Shown here: positions 43,015 to 54,302 of the stretch, piece after piece
Numbering within the stretch: position 1 is the first letter of the stretch
How the letters are laid out: each line of letters begins with the position of its first letter
Source of the DNA: Curvularia sp. ZM96
Taxonomy: Eukaryota; Ascomycota; Dothideomycetes; Pleosporales; Pleosporaceae
Length of the DNA stretch: 64,000 nucleotides
Direction of reading: 5' to 3'
Assembly: GCA_022457065.1 (NCBI GenBank)
Contig: JAJGBQ010000006.1
Span: 2,356,001-2,420,000, forward strand
The notes under the pieces: model-generated
What the model saw: only the letters and a program-made list of their open reading frames with translations
Told to the model about the DNA's origin: nothing
The model's database searches: none
Position numbers and translations under genes: made by a program

Positions 43015-44705
43015 ATGTCGGCCGATGATATCGACGACGAGCTCTTCGCCCTCGCCGGTGGTGACGAAGAGGCAGACGTAGAAGAAGGCGAGGCGTGAGT
43101 ACTCCTCTCTCACCCACCATTACCTTTTCCATCTATCGCGTCTCCCTTCCATCGTTTCCTTGAACCATAATCCTCCGCTCAACCCTCCACCGACCACTTC
43201 CACCCCTTTCCGCACCATGGCGCTGACTCGACGCAGTTCGTCGCCTGCAGCCTCATCGCCAAACTCTCTGGGATCCGATGCCATGGACGAGTCCGACTCG
43301 GACCGTGACGATGATGAGCCCGCGCACGCAGCCGACGTGCCTTACCCTCTCGAGGGCAAATACATCGATGAAGCAGACAAGCGGCGAATCATGGGCATGT
43401 CGCAGCTGGAACGGGAGGAGATTCTGGGACAACGCGCCGAGGAGATGAGCAATGCCAACTTCAAGGCAGAACTCGCCAGGCGTGCTGCCAATGTGCAAAA
43501 TGACCGAAAGCGCAAGGCCGACTCAGAGGATCCCGACGATTCAATGCGTAAGAGCAGTCGCCCCAAGGTGCAACCCCGCAAAAACGAGAAGCTCGAGGCA
43601 TACAAGCGCGAGCGAGAGCAGCGAGGTCAGCAAAGGCAGCGACACGATGACCGACGTGGTGACCGCAGGCGGTCCAGCTCCGGCGACCGGGATGGATCTG
43701 ACCTTGATGCGGATGGTGAGAGCGACGTTGAATGGGACGACGGAGTACCTGAAAAAGTCCGTGAGGAGGTGCCTGCGACGCTTCGTGACTTTGAATCGGT
43801 GCGCGTTGGTCGAGGCTTTTTCTCAGAAGTGTGCTTCCACCCTGGTTTTGAAGAGGCCCTAACAGGCGCCTTTGGACGTGTGGGTGTTGGCCAGGATGCT
43901 CAACGGCGTACCACCTACAAGATGGCGCAAATCAAGGGTAGGCAGGTTAAACACTGTGTAATGAACACGACTAACTCACCCATCAGGCTTCTCGGTTGGC
44001 AAACCTTATGTCTTTGAAGGCAAGGATGGAAAGCGTGTCGCGACTGATCAATACGTCATTGCGCAACATGGATCTGTGAAAAAGGAGTACCAATTCCAAT
44101 TCATGTCGAACCAGCGCTTTACCGAGCAGGATCTCGACGTCTACCGCCAGTCTCTTGCAGAGACAAACTCTAAAGTACCATCGCAATCATTCCTTCAGCG
44201 GAAGTATGACGACCTCAAGGCGCTGCAGAACCACTACTGGACCGACGCAGACATTAGTGCGCGTATCGCCAAGTCTAAGAAATACGCCCATCTTCTCCAG
44301 CGCTCGACGTCTGAAGGGCAACCCAAGATTGCAACACAGTCCGAGGCAGCAGCTGCGCGAGTTGCAGAGCTCAACCGCAAGAACCGCATCCTAGAAGCTG
44401 AGCGTGTCCGCAAAGCTCAGCTTGAACAACAGCGGCAAAAGAAGATTGAGCAGAAGAAGGAGGCGGCCCGACGGAAAGCCGAAGAGGAAGCCCGAAAGGC
44501 ACGCGAAGAAGAGGCGCAGAAGAAGAAGGCCCTTGAGGTCGATGCTCTCTTCGACGGTGACGCCAGCTCAAGGGCATCCACTCCTAACCCTCAACAACCC
44601 AACAAGAAGAAGACGGAGCGGAAAGGCTTGCCGACGTTTAGGAAGCCGAAGATGGATGACGACATTATTGCGAGCATGGACATTGGCGTTGATATCGAGA
44701 TTTGA
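43015..44705 (+). CDS. RTF1: RTF1, PAF1-complex subunit (Plus3 domain)
   Basis: Exons are 43015-43094, 43237-43937 and 43987-44705, giving 499 residues. Rtf1 is part of the PAF1 elongation complex on RNA polymerase II and supports histone H2B ubiquitination and Spt5 binding. The start MSADDIDDELFALAGGDEEAD is acidic. A basic Arg/Lys-rich stretch follows (residues ~110-175). The Plus3 domain covers about 208-345: ESVRVGRGFFSEVCFHPGFE, VGVGQDAQRRTTYKMAQIKGF, then YVFEGKDGKRVATDQYVIAQHG. The C-terminal part is a charged coiled coil (KKEAARRKAEEEARKAREEE). The intron-1 join AEGEA/SSPAASS is supported by frame, a GTGAGT donor and a CAG acceptor. Confidence 0.92.
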
Positions 44706-45775
44706 GCCTTGTGATTTTGTTTATCTCGGGGCTGGGCTAGGCTCACGTTGAGCGGGTGACTTGGTTAAACCTTTTCTTGTCCTCTTTCTGGCCTCACTAT
44801 TTCTCTGGGTGATGAGTACATTCATCTATTTTCCTTACCAATATCCCCATGCGGAGGGATTCTCACTTAACTCAAAGGTTCCTATAGTATTTCCTCACAT
44901 GCAAAAAAGTTGATCATGCACGAGGGGTGACACGGCATAGCGGCGGTGTTTTTTTCTTTTCAAATAGCAGAGGATTGTACAACATGCATATCATTTTCTA
45001 GCCTCTTTTTTTCTGCCATATCTTCCTTCGATACCCAGAAATATCCCTCTTAGTGGGTGACATGCTAGGCACCTAGTTACTCGTGTGGACGGACGGTACC
45101 AAATGCAATTAAAACAAGTAAATGCATCATCTCGTCTTCATTTGCTTTTGGGTGCAGTATATGAAAGATATTCATGACAGGAATAAGGCTGATTCTCACC
45201 AGCGTGTATTCAGTCTCTTTGCCAAGTCTATTAATTTAACTAGAACATCCAATAGACACTCTGTAACTATAATGCCCTGGTGTGATCGAACTAGATAATC
45301 CATCTGTTTTGGAGAAAGGTCTGAGTCAGATGGTCTGAGTCAGAAGGTGCGCTGGATCTGGGGACGGACGACGTCCAGGACACGGAAGGGCTTAGTCAAA
45401 GGAATTAAGCAAAAAGCGCAGAGAAGGAAACAACGGGAGAAGCGAAGAGAAGCCGAATTAAGTCTACATTACAGCATCCTAAAGAACAAGACAAGTCAAG
45501 AAAAGAGAACCCAAACTCTTCTAACCCTAGTGTTGCTGAATATAGAGAAGCCTTGGGTTTATCCTTATATCTCCTACGGCACGTAGCGAGAAAGCAAGGG
45601 AGACCCTGCATGTGTTGTCTTTCCCTGCACGTGCTGTCTTTCCGCGGAGGCGGCGCAGTCATGGCTTGCTGGACAAAGGGTACGAAAGCCGGAATAGGCG
45701 TAGAAGGAGATGTCGGCAGCATATTCGGTAGTGCTGTCTCGCTACTTTGGGGCACAGTGTCTCTCGCTTCGCGCT

Positions 45776-45958
45776 TCAACGAGGGGTGCGTGGGAGACTT
45801 TCGCGACTGGTCTCGGGGATAGGCGAGAGATTCGGTGGGCACCAGGACGGGATGTAGTATGGGTATGGGATTTCTTCGAATGAGTTTTCAGAGCTGATGG
45901 ATCCCTTCTTGGGGCGCTTGGAGAAGCGGCAGCAACAGAACATGGAGAGGATACCCAT
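45776..45958 (-). CDS. candidate small lipid-anchored protein (60 aa)
   Basis: A complete 60-residue frame starting MGILSMFCCCRFSKRPKKGS. Gly at position 2 followed by a Cys cluster and a basic patch is the pattern of N-myristoylated and palmitoylated membrane-anchored proteins. The rest is Ser/Pro-rich with a YPYYIPSWCPP stretch. I recognise no family. The pattern is specific enough to note, but the frame is short and could be chance; a spliced extension into the frame that continues to about 45405 is possible. Confidence 0.35.
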   Translation of the reverse strand: MGILSMFCCCRFSKRPKKGSISSENSFEEIPYPYYIPSWCPPNLSPIPETSRESLPRTPR

Positions 45959-45965
45959 TTTGGAG

Positions 45966-46060
45966 AAGTTTGAATCAGGAAAGCGGTGGAAATCGCTTGC
46001 GGTTAGTGGACACTGCCGAAATGGACAAGTTTGAATCAGGAAAATGGTGGAAATTGCTTG
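45966..46060. repeat. 61-bp-spaced direct duplication
   Basis: The 34-base words starting AAGTTTGAATCAGG at 45966 and 46027 are 31/34 identical. All three differences are transitions (one G to A, two C to T from copy 1 to copy 2). They lie just upstream of the candidate small minus-strand gene. Confidence 0.75.
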
Positions 46061-46422
46061 GAGAGTGCCGTCAATGGATACTGTTGAACTGGAGACTAAG
46101 TTCACAAGGTCAGAAGACCAGGTTCTTATAGACTGTATGCTGCTGTCTTGCGATTTATTTTCAATTTACATTCTTATCACAACCATGGTTCAACGACTCC
46201 AGAGTCTTCTCCACTTGTTGGCCGTCCAATGAGCGTGTCAGCACAACAGCACCCACAACACACATGCAGCAGTTGAAGCAAGAGGCATAAGACAATTTCG
46301 TTTCTTTTCTCCGTTTCCTTGGTCTTCTTTCTTCGACAGTGGGATGACGCGGCATAGCAGGCGGAATGGGAGTTTTGTTGAAGTGATGAACTTCCGGACC
46401 TCTTCTCGTGCATTACAATTGC

Positions 46423-48395
46423 TTATGAAGGCGTCCATATGCCAGCTTTTACAATGCCCTCGCCTTGCTGGATCGCAGCTCTCTCTTCCTCGGTACAAGT
46501 TGCAGCCGCTTCTCGAATCCAACAAATTGATTCTGGTTCAGGCGGCAACACGTTTTTGTGAAGAGAAGCGCTGGGTCCCTTTGTCCTAAATGTTGACAAG
46601 TCAACCACCCGACCCTTGCTGATATCGCGACCTTGTATAATCCGACTGAAGACTGCAAAGGCAGTTTCTGGTTGGTAATGGGGTATTTGGTGACCAGCAT
46701 CATAGATTCGAGAGAATGACAGGTTACCATACTGACGAACGACTCCACCAATGTACGAATCGTTAACGACAATGTTGGCATATCCACTTGCTGGGAACGC
46801 AATATCATATCCTGGAACCATACTAGCCAGATCAAGTGACACATTCTGGCCTCCGTACCAATTACCTATAAGGTCCGCATCACCGTTTATCAGGGCTACC
46901 TTGATGCCGCGAGCGAGCAAGCGCGCCAAAGAGTTCACCCGATTTCCACGAGCAGCATCTCCATCTACAGAGTAAGTTAGTAAGTCATTCATATTAGGAA
47001 GCTTTTCGAATGAACAGTACTTACTGAAGTTGAACGCCTTCATAACTGCAATACTATTTATGGTGAAATTAACTGGAGAGCCGATGGACTGTAGAACCTT
47101 GGCCTCGTTCAGGTATTCCTCGTAGGCGACAGTCGGCTGAACCTGAGGCTCTACTCTCCAGTCGTAAATGCTTCTAGGCACGGCTGTGGCAGGGCCACCA
47201 GCTAACTGGCAGGCCAACACTGCACTCGCGCAAGTATTGTTCGTGTCTTCATCATTTCCGAGGTTGTTAGGATCGTTCTTGGCGGCGAGGGCACGACATT
47301 GCATTATCAGATCTCTACAGCCCATCTCTTTGTTGACGGTCGCTATGGCATCTCGGTATGTCGTGAAGTTGATGCCTTTGATACCATATGTGTTGTCGTA
47401 GGCGTACTCCAGGCTTGAGGTTGTAGTGACAATGACGTCCAAGACGCCACTCGCAATACCTAAAGAGTCCAAATGGATTTCCAACGCGTCGCCTGATATG
47501 GTTCCGTTCTTCCGTCGCTCATTTTGTTCCTCGAAGAAATCTGCAAAAGTAGGACTGTAAACCCCTCCGTAGCTCTCGGCAAACAGATTGATAGCAGCAG
47601 ACTCAACAACTTTGCTGCCAGGACGAATACCAGGGTTGAACTTAGGGAAAGCAGAGAGAAAGCCCTGGAGAAAATGCCACGTCGATCTCGCGGCAATGGC
47701 GGACAGATCTTCCGTGTTTGTAGTTAGACCAGAGGCGAAGGTCCCATTCTTGAAGCGCCACGCAGGTACGTCCGCCGGAAGCGGTAGTGGCTGCTTGCGG
47801 ACATCAGAGTCAGTGGGATAGTCGTTGCTAAAGTCGATCGATGCATTCGTGCGCTCGTCGTAGGAAAAGCCCGTTTGAGTAGGCTGATCGATGAACAATA
47901 GGTTAGATTGGCGGTTCCAACTCCAGGGTCTAGGCTTTGTGGTGTAGCTGCCGTCGGGTCTTAATATGACTTCACATGGCCCTATTTCAGTGAAGAGACC
48001 GGCCATACTAGACTGTCCGGGCCCACCGCTTAGCCATATTGTCAGCGGCGCGGTGTCTGGCTTATCTTGAGCCTCGAAGAACCAAAAGAAGGTGTTGATA
48101 GAGTAGTTCTGCTGAAATGGCGCAAGCGTAAACGGAGGTAGGTTGACGTAGCCTGAGTACTGTTTCTGCGTACCAACAGCTGTAGCGCATGTACCGACGT
48201 CGGGTTGTTTGAAGGAGATAGTAATGTTAGGATCCACAGGTGATTTGAGAACAGTATCGTAGGTGACAGGAAGAGGATACTGCTGGGCAAGTGAGAGCCC
48301 AATAGGCAGTACTAACATGGTGTGGGATAGTTGGCGCTGGCAATGTTTAGTTCGTGCGCCTACTTGCTCATATATAATGCGAGTAAGCTTACCAT
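46423..48395 (-). CDS. secreted serine carboxypeptidase (peptidase family S10)
   Basis: The proposed exons are 48395-48393 (only ATG), 48336-47025 and 46964-46423, giving 618 residues starting MRQLSHTMLVLPIGLSLAQQYP. The alternative is a start at the ATG at 48318 with a shorter signal peptide. Intron 2 is 60 bases and stop-free, so it hides in the open frame; splicing gives KAFNFNGDAARGN. Family S10 blocks are WLSGGPGQSSMAG (oxyanion region, Gln where Cys is common), AESYGGVY (nucleophile Ser, ~254), NGDADLIGNW (Asp, ~466) and DAGHQIPHYQP (His, ~526). Many NxS/T sites fit a secreted or vacuolar glycoprotein. It would remove C-terminal residues from peptides. Confidence 0.85.
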
Positions 48396-49056
48396 ATTGT
48401 CGAGTGCCTGCTTACCAACAGAGAGCCAATGCCTGGATATGGAAATTAGAAGCTCGAAACTCTGCATGTAGCAGACAGCAGGTGAGGCGTATGAGCAAGC
48501 AGGCTACAATGCCGTGTAACGGTGGAGAAGTACTTGTACTTGCATCGCGACTAACTTTACAACCGCTAAGCGAGAGACAACCATGTGGAAACGGAAACCC
48601 CCTATGACAATGCAAGACAGCTGCACCATAATATGGAAATGGAGAAGTGAGATCTTGGCTTTGCGCCACGGTCCGCGCCGACTGATGAATAGCGGTCTGC
48701 TATTCTATGTATCTTATTCCGGTCTATACAGTCCTTCTAAATAATTCCCAGCCTAGACCTCTCGGCGCCAGAAGGTTGAATACTACACAATAAGTACAAT
48801 AACGCCATCCTTCTAAGAGAGACGCCTTCGGTGAAACGCGGTCTGATCAGTAATACCAATGCACCACGTAGCACAGTGCGCAAGACACCCAAGCCACCTC
48901 ACAACGGCGCCACTCTACACCCCAGTAACCTGTGCTAATGAATACAGGAGTGCGAATTTCTGCGCTATGAGACTGATCGCCTTACTGTATTCAGTCGTAG
49001 TTTTGAGAGTCGGACATCCATGGCGCGTGGATAGGCTGTGTTGTGAAGCGGTGTAG
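48396..49056. other. intergenic, S10 peptidase upstream region
   Basis: No gene seen; promoter side of the peptidase gene and 3' side of the next minus-strand gene. Confidence 0.45.
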
Positions 49057-50118
49057 TCAGCTGTGAAGAGCAGCGTCTGCTAGTTGCATCCTTCGCCCAT
49101 AACCCCCATATATCCATCCGACTGCATCTGCCATATCATGGTGGTATGGTGTCCAACCTGAAGAGACGTTAGTTAAGGATATATGCGTCTATAAGTGCAG
49201 AGTCTGTTCACCTTCGGGGGCAAAGCCACCGGCTTCTTTTCCTTTGAGCTCTTTCCAGGTCCTCTTCTCGCTTAGGCCTAGCTGCACTGCTCTTGATCTC
49301 TTACCTCGCTTCGCTAAGATCCTGACTTCGCCTTTCAAGCCTTGGTCTGGTCCTGCGACGCTCCAGCGCTCGTTGATCCTGTCTCCTGGCTCCGCTGTCC
49401 AAGGCTGCATGGTGCGTCCATCCTCAGTTTTTTCATTGCCTGTGGCTGTTTGCTGGTCGTATGGAACTAGGTACATCTTGACCTCCGCGCCGTACTCCTC
49501 TCCGTCACGTTCCTTGATGAGGGCATCCCAGTTCGCAGGCTGGGATGACCTCTTATGCTTGTGGTCGTAACCAGAGGCGATGAAATCAGTGCAAGGGGTT
49601 ATGTAGGTAAGTTCTTTCCATGCGTCGCTGTTGAGGAGGCTTTCGATGTCGAAGTAGGTTGTGACGTCTCGCCAGCCATCACACATCCCGAAGCCGTGCC
49701 AGCAGTCCTCCACGATTAGTGTGTCGAGACACAAGCCAGGGAGCAGAGTCAGTGCATTTGCTGCATAGTAGGTCGGATAATAGTGGGAAGTTCCTCCAGT
49801 GTACAAAGGAAAAGGATAGGCGCGAACTCGAAGGTGACGCAGGTTAGTCAGCACACTTTGATCGACCGAAAGAAGTGTCTCGAGCAAGTTCTCGGTGCCG
49901 CGGAAGTGAAGAGTGCAGTTGAGGGGGAGATGGCGGTTAGCCTCTGTGTGAATCTGGCGACAAGTAAGGAGCAATGATATGCGATTTGAATACTGCGGTT
50001 CCTCTGCGGAAATGCCCGGATGCTTGAACCCGTGTCGGATGGTGTAGCTGCTAAAGAGAAACCCATAGATGAGCTCCCGCAGCTCGACAGGTATTGTGAG
50101 AAGGTTTGGTGCGGTCAT
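49057..50118 (-). CDS. uncharacterised fungal protein with F-box-like N-terminus
   Basis: Exons are 50118-49212 and 49157-49057, giving 335 residues. The start MTAPNLLTIPVELRELIYGFLF followed by LLLTCRQIHTEANRHL is the pattern of a large group of fungal proteins with an F-box-like opening (LPxELRxxIY ... CRQIxxEA). Their function is mostly unknown, and some may connect to SCF ubiquitin ligases. The intron has a GTGAAC donor, a TTAACTAAC branch and a CTTCAG acceptor. Using it replaces a short tail by GWTPYHHDMADAVGWIYGGYGRRM, which looks more like coding sequence. No enzymatic motif is seen. Confidence 0.65.
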
Positions 50119-50702
50119 CGTGTTGCTGTCACCGGTAATTGTCGAGGAGTGAAGGAAGCAAGCTGCTGCTGATAGGGAGTAACGCAAGGCTAGGATACGA
50201 GATAGCGGTAGTAGCCAACCGGTCTACTTGTACTGTTACGGACAACAACGAGGTATGCGCTGGATGTGACGACAGCCGTCGGAGGCCACTCACAGGCCTG
50301 GACTGGGCCGAATATAAGGCATGGCCCGGCACCCACGCTGATAGCTCCTTTCCTCGGCTATCATGCCTGGTCGTAGAATGACGTTTGGGGTCCTCGCGCT
50401 ACATGTGGCTAGCGTGTCCATGGTCGCGTGCTAGATCGCCAAACCACGAAATACGGTTTGCCGTACGTTAGTAGCTGCTGAAGTGAACACGTGCAGCATC
50501 GGCCGTACGACTAGAAAAGCCGCCGAGGCCGCTCGGGGGCGCCATTTGGGGAGATCGACTGGTTGTCTACGTTGCAGGTTTTGTAGCGTGCATTAGGGGA
50601 CGGATGGAATACTTGATTCTGGGTATCTTTGATGCGCGGTGAAGTCTAGATCCGCTTTCTATGACATGACCGTAAACTCCACTCAGTTGTTGCTTAAATG
50701 CC
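50119..50702. other. intergenic, uncharacterised gene to cis-prenyltransferase gene
   Basis: No gene seen. Confidence 0.45.
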
Positions 50703-51889
50703 TTACTCCGTCTTGGAGCGCCCACGAACGCGCTGCTGCTCCTCCTGCAGTTTCTTCTGCTGCCACTGCCATTCTACTAGAACTGGTAGGAATTGCCAAA
50801 GATCAAACTCAGGCCAGAGACATTTGAGAAACACAATCGACGTGTTCTCATGGGCCTGCCACAGCATAAAGTCGCTGAGTCGCTCGACACCAGATGTGCG
50901 GATGAGCAAGTCAAGTGGTGGTGCATCCGCCGTCATCATGTTGTCGTTGAGGGTCTGCGCACTGATTGACTCGGGATCCAAAAACGTGGGCTCGTTCTGC
51001 AAATCATCCCTGTCGGGTGGGTTAATGGCCGTTGAGGTCGATGAAGACCGGCCATCTTCGGTTGGGGCTGCTTCTTTTGAAGACGGCGACGCCGGACGCG
51101 ACTCGGGCTGTTCTAGTATATCCTCTACATCCTCCTCCAGCATTTGCTTCCGGATATGCTGCGTGATGTGTGACTCTGAAAAGGCACGTTTGGACGGAGT
51201 AGACAAATTATGCATAGGGGTGCTGTACGTCTCGACAGTCTTCATGACGGCAGTGGTAATTTCGTGGCGAGACGTATAGGGGAAGCATACGTTCAGCACG
51301 GCTCTGCTAACGGTTAGCACGGGTCCCTGCAGTGGTCATGGTTGTGTACTTTTTGTTGTGGGCGGTCATGGCTACGGCCTTGTCAACAGCCATAAGCACG
51401 TCTGGCTGAACAAGCTCGCGCTGACCCAACACGCGAATGGATGCTCCATAACGATCTAATAACGCTCCGTGCTCGGCCAGCTGTTGCAGCTTCACCTTGG
51501 CCATTGACATGAGCGCATCTACTTCATGCTTCGACCGCTTGAAGTTTTCTATGCTGAACGCGTAGATTGTCACGACTTTGACTCCAGTCTTGTAGCACAC
51601 CTCGAGGATCTGGAAAGAGAATTAGTAGGGTTCCGGAAATGGAAAACTCCTGGTTGGATCTCCATACTCGAGCCAGTGATTCAAAGCCCAGATTGTGCCC
51701 TTCTACAGTCTCAATGTGGTGATTGCGGGCAAATCGCCTGTTCCCATCCATGACAAATGCCACATGTTGCGGGATGGGGCCTTGCTTAAGGGACCCAATG
51801 AGAAGTTCCCGTAACTGTCTCACTGTCCATGCGACCGGAGGCGAGGTTGCGAACCACTTGTGTATGCGAGAGTCGTGGATAGATCCCAT
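50703..51889 (-). CDS. cis-prenyltransferase (dehydrodolichyl diphosphate synthase)
   Basis: Exons are 51889-51668, 51609-51350 and 51306-50703, giving 361 residues. The enzyme adds isopentenyl units in cis to farnesyl diphosphate to make the dolichol precursor at the ER (Rer2/Srt1 family). Family blocks in order: HVAFVMDGNRRFAR (catalytic Asp48), EGHNLGFESLARILEVCYKTGVKVVTIYAFSIENFKRS, NVCFPYTSRHEIT, then DLLIRTSGVERLSDFMLWQ and FLKCLWPEFDLWQF. An acidic Ser/Pro insertion of about 45 residues (~224-270) separates the third and fourth blocks. No presequence is seen; the N-terminal helix may sit on the membrane. Both introns were placed by conserved joins (ARILEV and HNKNRAVLNV). Confidence 0.92.
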
Positions 51890-52324
51890 TGTCAATATTG
51901 TTGAGGTACTCGGCGTCGGCTGTTCAGGAGCTTCGGAATTTCAGGATCGCTGTGACGTGGTTGCTGCTAGACGGTCTAAAAGCTTCGCTACACAATGGGG
52001 GTGCGTATATTAGGGTATCATGGTGTATAAGAATAGTAGTTAGAGAACAGATGCTACGTAAGAGGCCCAGGGCGCAGTGCACCCTGACGCGCCTCCTATG
52101 CATCCGGCTTGGGAGTCCTTTCCGAGTTGAGTGGCTGGTAGCGATGACTAAGCGTGGCGCGGGCGGCGCCGCTTCTTCCGACCCTGCAATCCTTGCCGAA
52201 CTTCCGTCCATCTCTTATTTTTCCCAGCCGCGAGCCTCACTGCCGCGTCATCAAGTCTGGGCTCTCTTGCTTTCTCTTCGCACACCACAGTCATTAGACA
52301 TTTCATCCTTGTACTAACTGCGTT
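51890..52324. promoter_or_regulatory. shared divergent promoter region
   Basis: The 435 bases between the cis-prenyltransferase start and the next plus-strand gene contain both promoters. No specific site named. Confidence 0.4.
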
Positions 52325-54029
52325 ATGGCTGATGAGGCTCAGCGCGACGTCACAGCGCTTGCTGAGCAGCTCGTGGAAGGTTTCACAGCTCTGAGCGGAG
52401 AATACCAAGCTCTGTTTGACCATCAAAAGCAGGTAGAAACCAAGCTCTCATGGGCTAAGCAACAGGTACGCAATAGTCTCTCGTAGTCCTTCCCCTTCCA
52501 TGATGATACACTTTAGCTCTAGACCTGCAGCTGCTCTCGCGGCTTTGACAGAAAACAACCACAGCATGACCTGACCCGGATATCTTCTCATGTCTCAGCG
52601 TACACTATACTCTAAGATCCAAGCTGACATCCACCAGTATCTTGACCTCCTGAAGCGTTTTGCACCGGATACGTTGTCGCAAGATCATCTCACTTTTCTG
52701 CAAGAGCTTGAGCGGATTGGGGACGAACAACCACATGTGACTGTGAATTTGGTGGAGCAATTAGCACATAGCGACGATGTAGAGCGAAAGAGCCGTGCAC
52801 TGGTCATCCAGAAGGCCGAGGAGGCTGCTGTCCAACTACGTGCCCCTGAAAATACTTCAAGTGTAAAGATATGGAGCGGCCCATCCGCAGATGTACCGGC
52901 CCAGCCACCTGAGACCCAGAGCAATAGAGCCCCTTCACCTCTTGAAAAAGACTTCACAGTTGCGGGAACGCCAAGTAAGCTAGCTTGTCCTTTCGCGTCT
53001 GGAAGTGGTAGAGGCAGCCCGCTTGCTACACCGCGAAGCTCAACGTCGCGTTTGAGTCTGCGTGGTCGTAGATCAAAACGACCTTCTTTCGCCGATCCTA
53101 TCCGCGCCGAAATATGTAGCAATAGACCTGCCTCGTTGACTGCCTCGGTAGCCGCATCTGGCTCTGCGGCTGTCTGCCCCATCCGCTTCCTCGATCAGCA
53201 CAACCCAGAAGAGGTTGCAGAATACTTTGAGAAACATAAGCATGAGCTGCCCAGGAGTCATGAAATTTGCATCACACGCTTCCAAAGTAACCAAGAGAGT
53301 ATTGCACAGTTGGATCGCAAGTATGGAAATTTGGTCAACATGATTCAGGGTTTGGGTCAAAAGCACCAGGCCTGGCTGCCCGAGGACCCTGAAGATGCCA
53401 TAGACGAAGAGCCAGAACTTGAGCCCAACCATGTTGCCAACGCCAGAGCAGACACCAAAGTTCAGAATTGGGCTACAGCTGTCTCGGCGAGTCTCCATGA
53501 TGGCACTCCAACACCCGAGGAACCATCAGAAGACCATGCAATGGACGAGACTAGGACAGCACATTTTGACCGTCCACTGAAGGAAGTTAGAGTGGGCGAG
53601 TCTCCCAGTAGACCTTGGGGCATAGCAATCCCAGCAAAATACACCAATGCAGAGAGCTCGTCGTCAGTCGGGTCTGTCCCGACTGCATCGCCACAGCTTC
53701 CGCTGGACACTGGACGACCAGTTGGCGAGACGCCGCAAACCACGGCGAAGTGCCCATTCGATCATCGGGCTATGATGGACCAAGCACACGAACAACACCA
53801 AGCACCCCAGGCTGCAGTACCACCGTCGTCGCCACCAGGAGCCACGACCGCGCAGGTGCCACCCGCAGAACCTTCGCCGCAGCGGCAGCATACAGAGCAA
53901 CATGGGGAATCATCAGGCCCGAGGATGATACCTCAAATGGTTTTCAACGGGCCCGTCTTCCTGGGCTATCCGCCGGATCAACTGGCTCTGCTGTTGCAAA
54001 ACAGCAACCTTGGTACAACGATGCGGTAA
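52325..54029 (+). CDS. uncharacterised fungal protein with three Cys-Pro motifs
   Basis: Exons are 52325-52465 and 52599-54029, giving 523 residues. The start MADEAQRDVTALAEQLVEGF and the segment across the intron (KLSWAKQQRTLYSKIQADIH) form a coiled coil of about 110 residues. A conserved-looking central domain follows (CPIRFLDQHNPEEVAEYFEKHKHE ... ITRFQSNQESIAQLDRKYGNLVNMIQGLGQKHQ). Three short motifs recur: ACPFAS, VCPIRF and KCPFDH. They could bind heme or metal, or be a structural repeat. The C-terminal ~200 residues are disordered and Pro/Gln-rich. No enzyme family is recognised. The 133-base intron is long for this window. Confidence 0.7.
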
Positions 54030-54302
54030 GGTTGATGCAACAAAGACATGTTTGAATTCACTGGCTGGACGATTTGAGGTATTGTATTGTAATCAGAAGG
54101 TAGGCTTCCATGACTGCTTGCCTCGCAACTGTGTGTCACTATCAGCCTTCCAAACTTGTGTTTCCTCCTGTCTGCATTTCTATTGGTCATTTCTGTTATG
54201 TTGTGCAGTCATTCTTTAGGTTTTTCGAAGTTGGTCCGCGTCGACCTGGCTTGTTCTACCAATACGTCTCCGGTGGTCGAGCTCATTTCTTCTTAAGATC
54301 TA

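Larger units (their letters stand above)
44706..46422. other. 1.7 kb convergent intergenic region
   Basis: No recognised conserved gene. 44750-45260 is T-rich with no long frame. A possible small minus-strand gene at 45958-45776 and a 61-base duplication next to it are listed separately. Confidence 0.45.
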
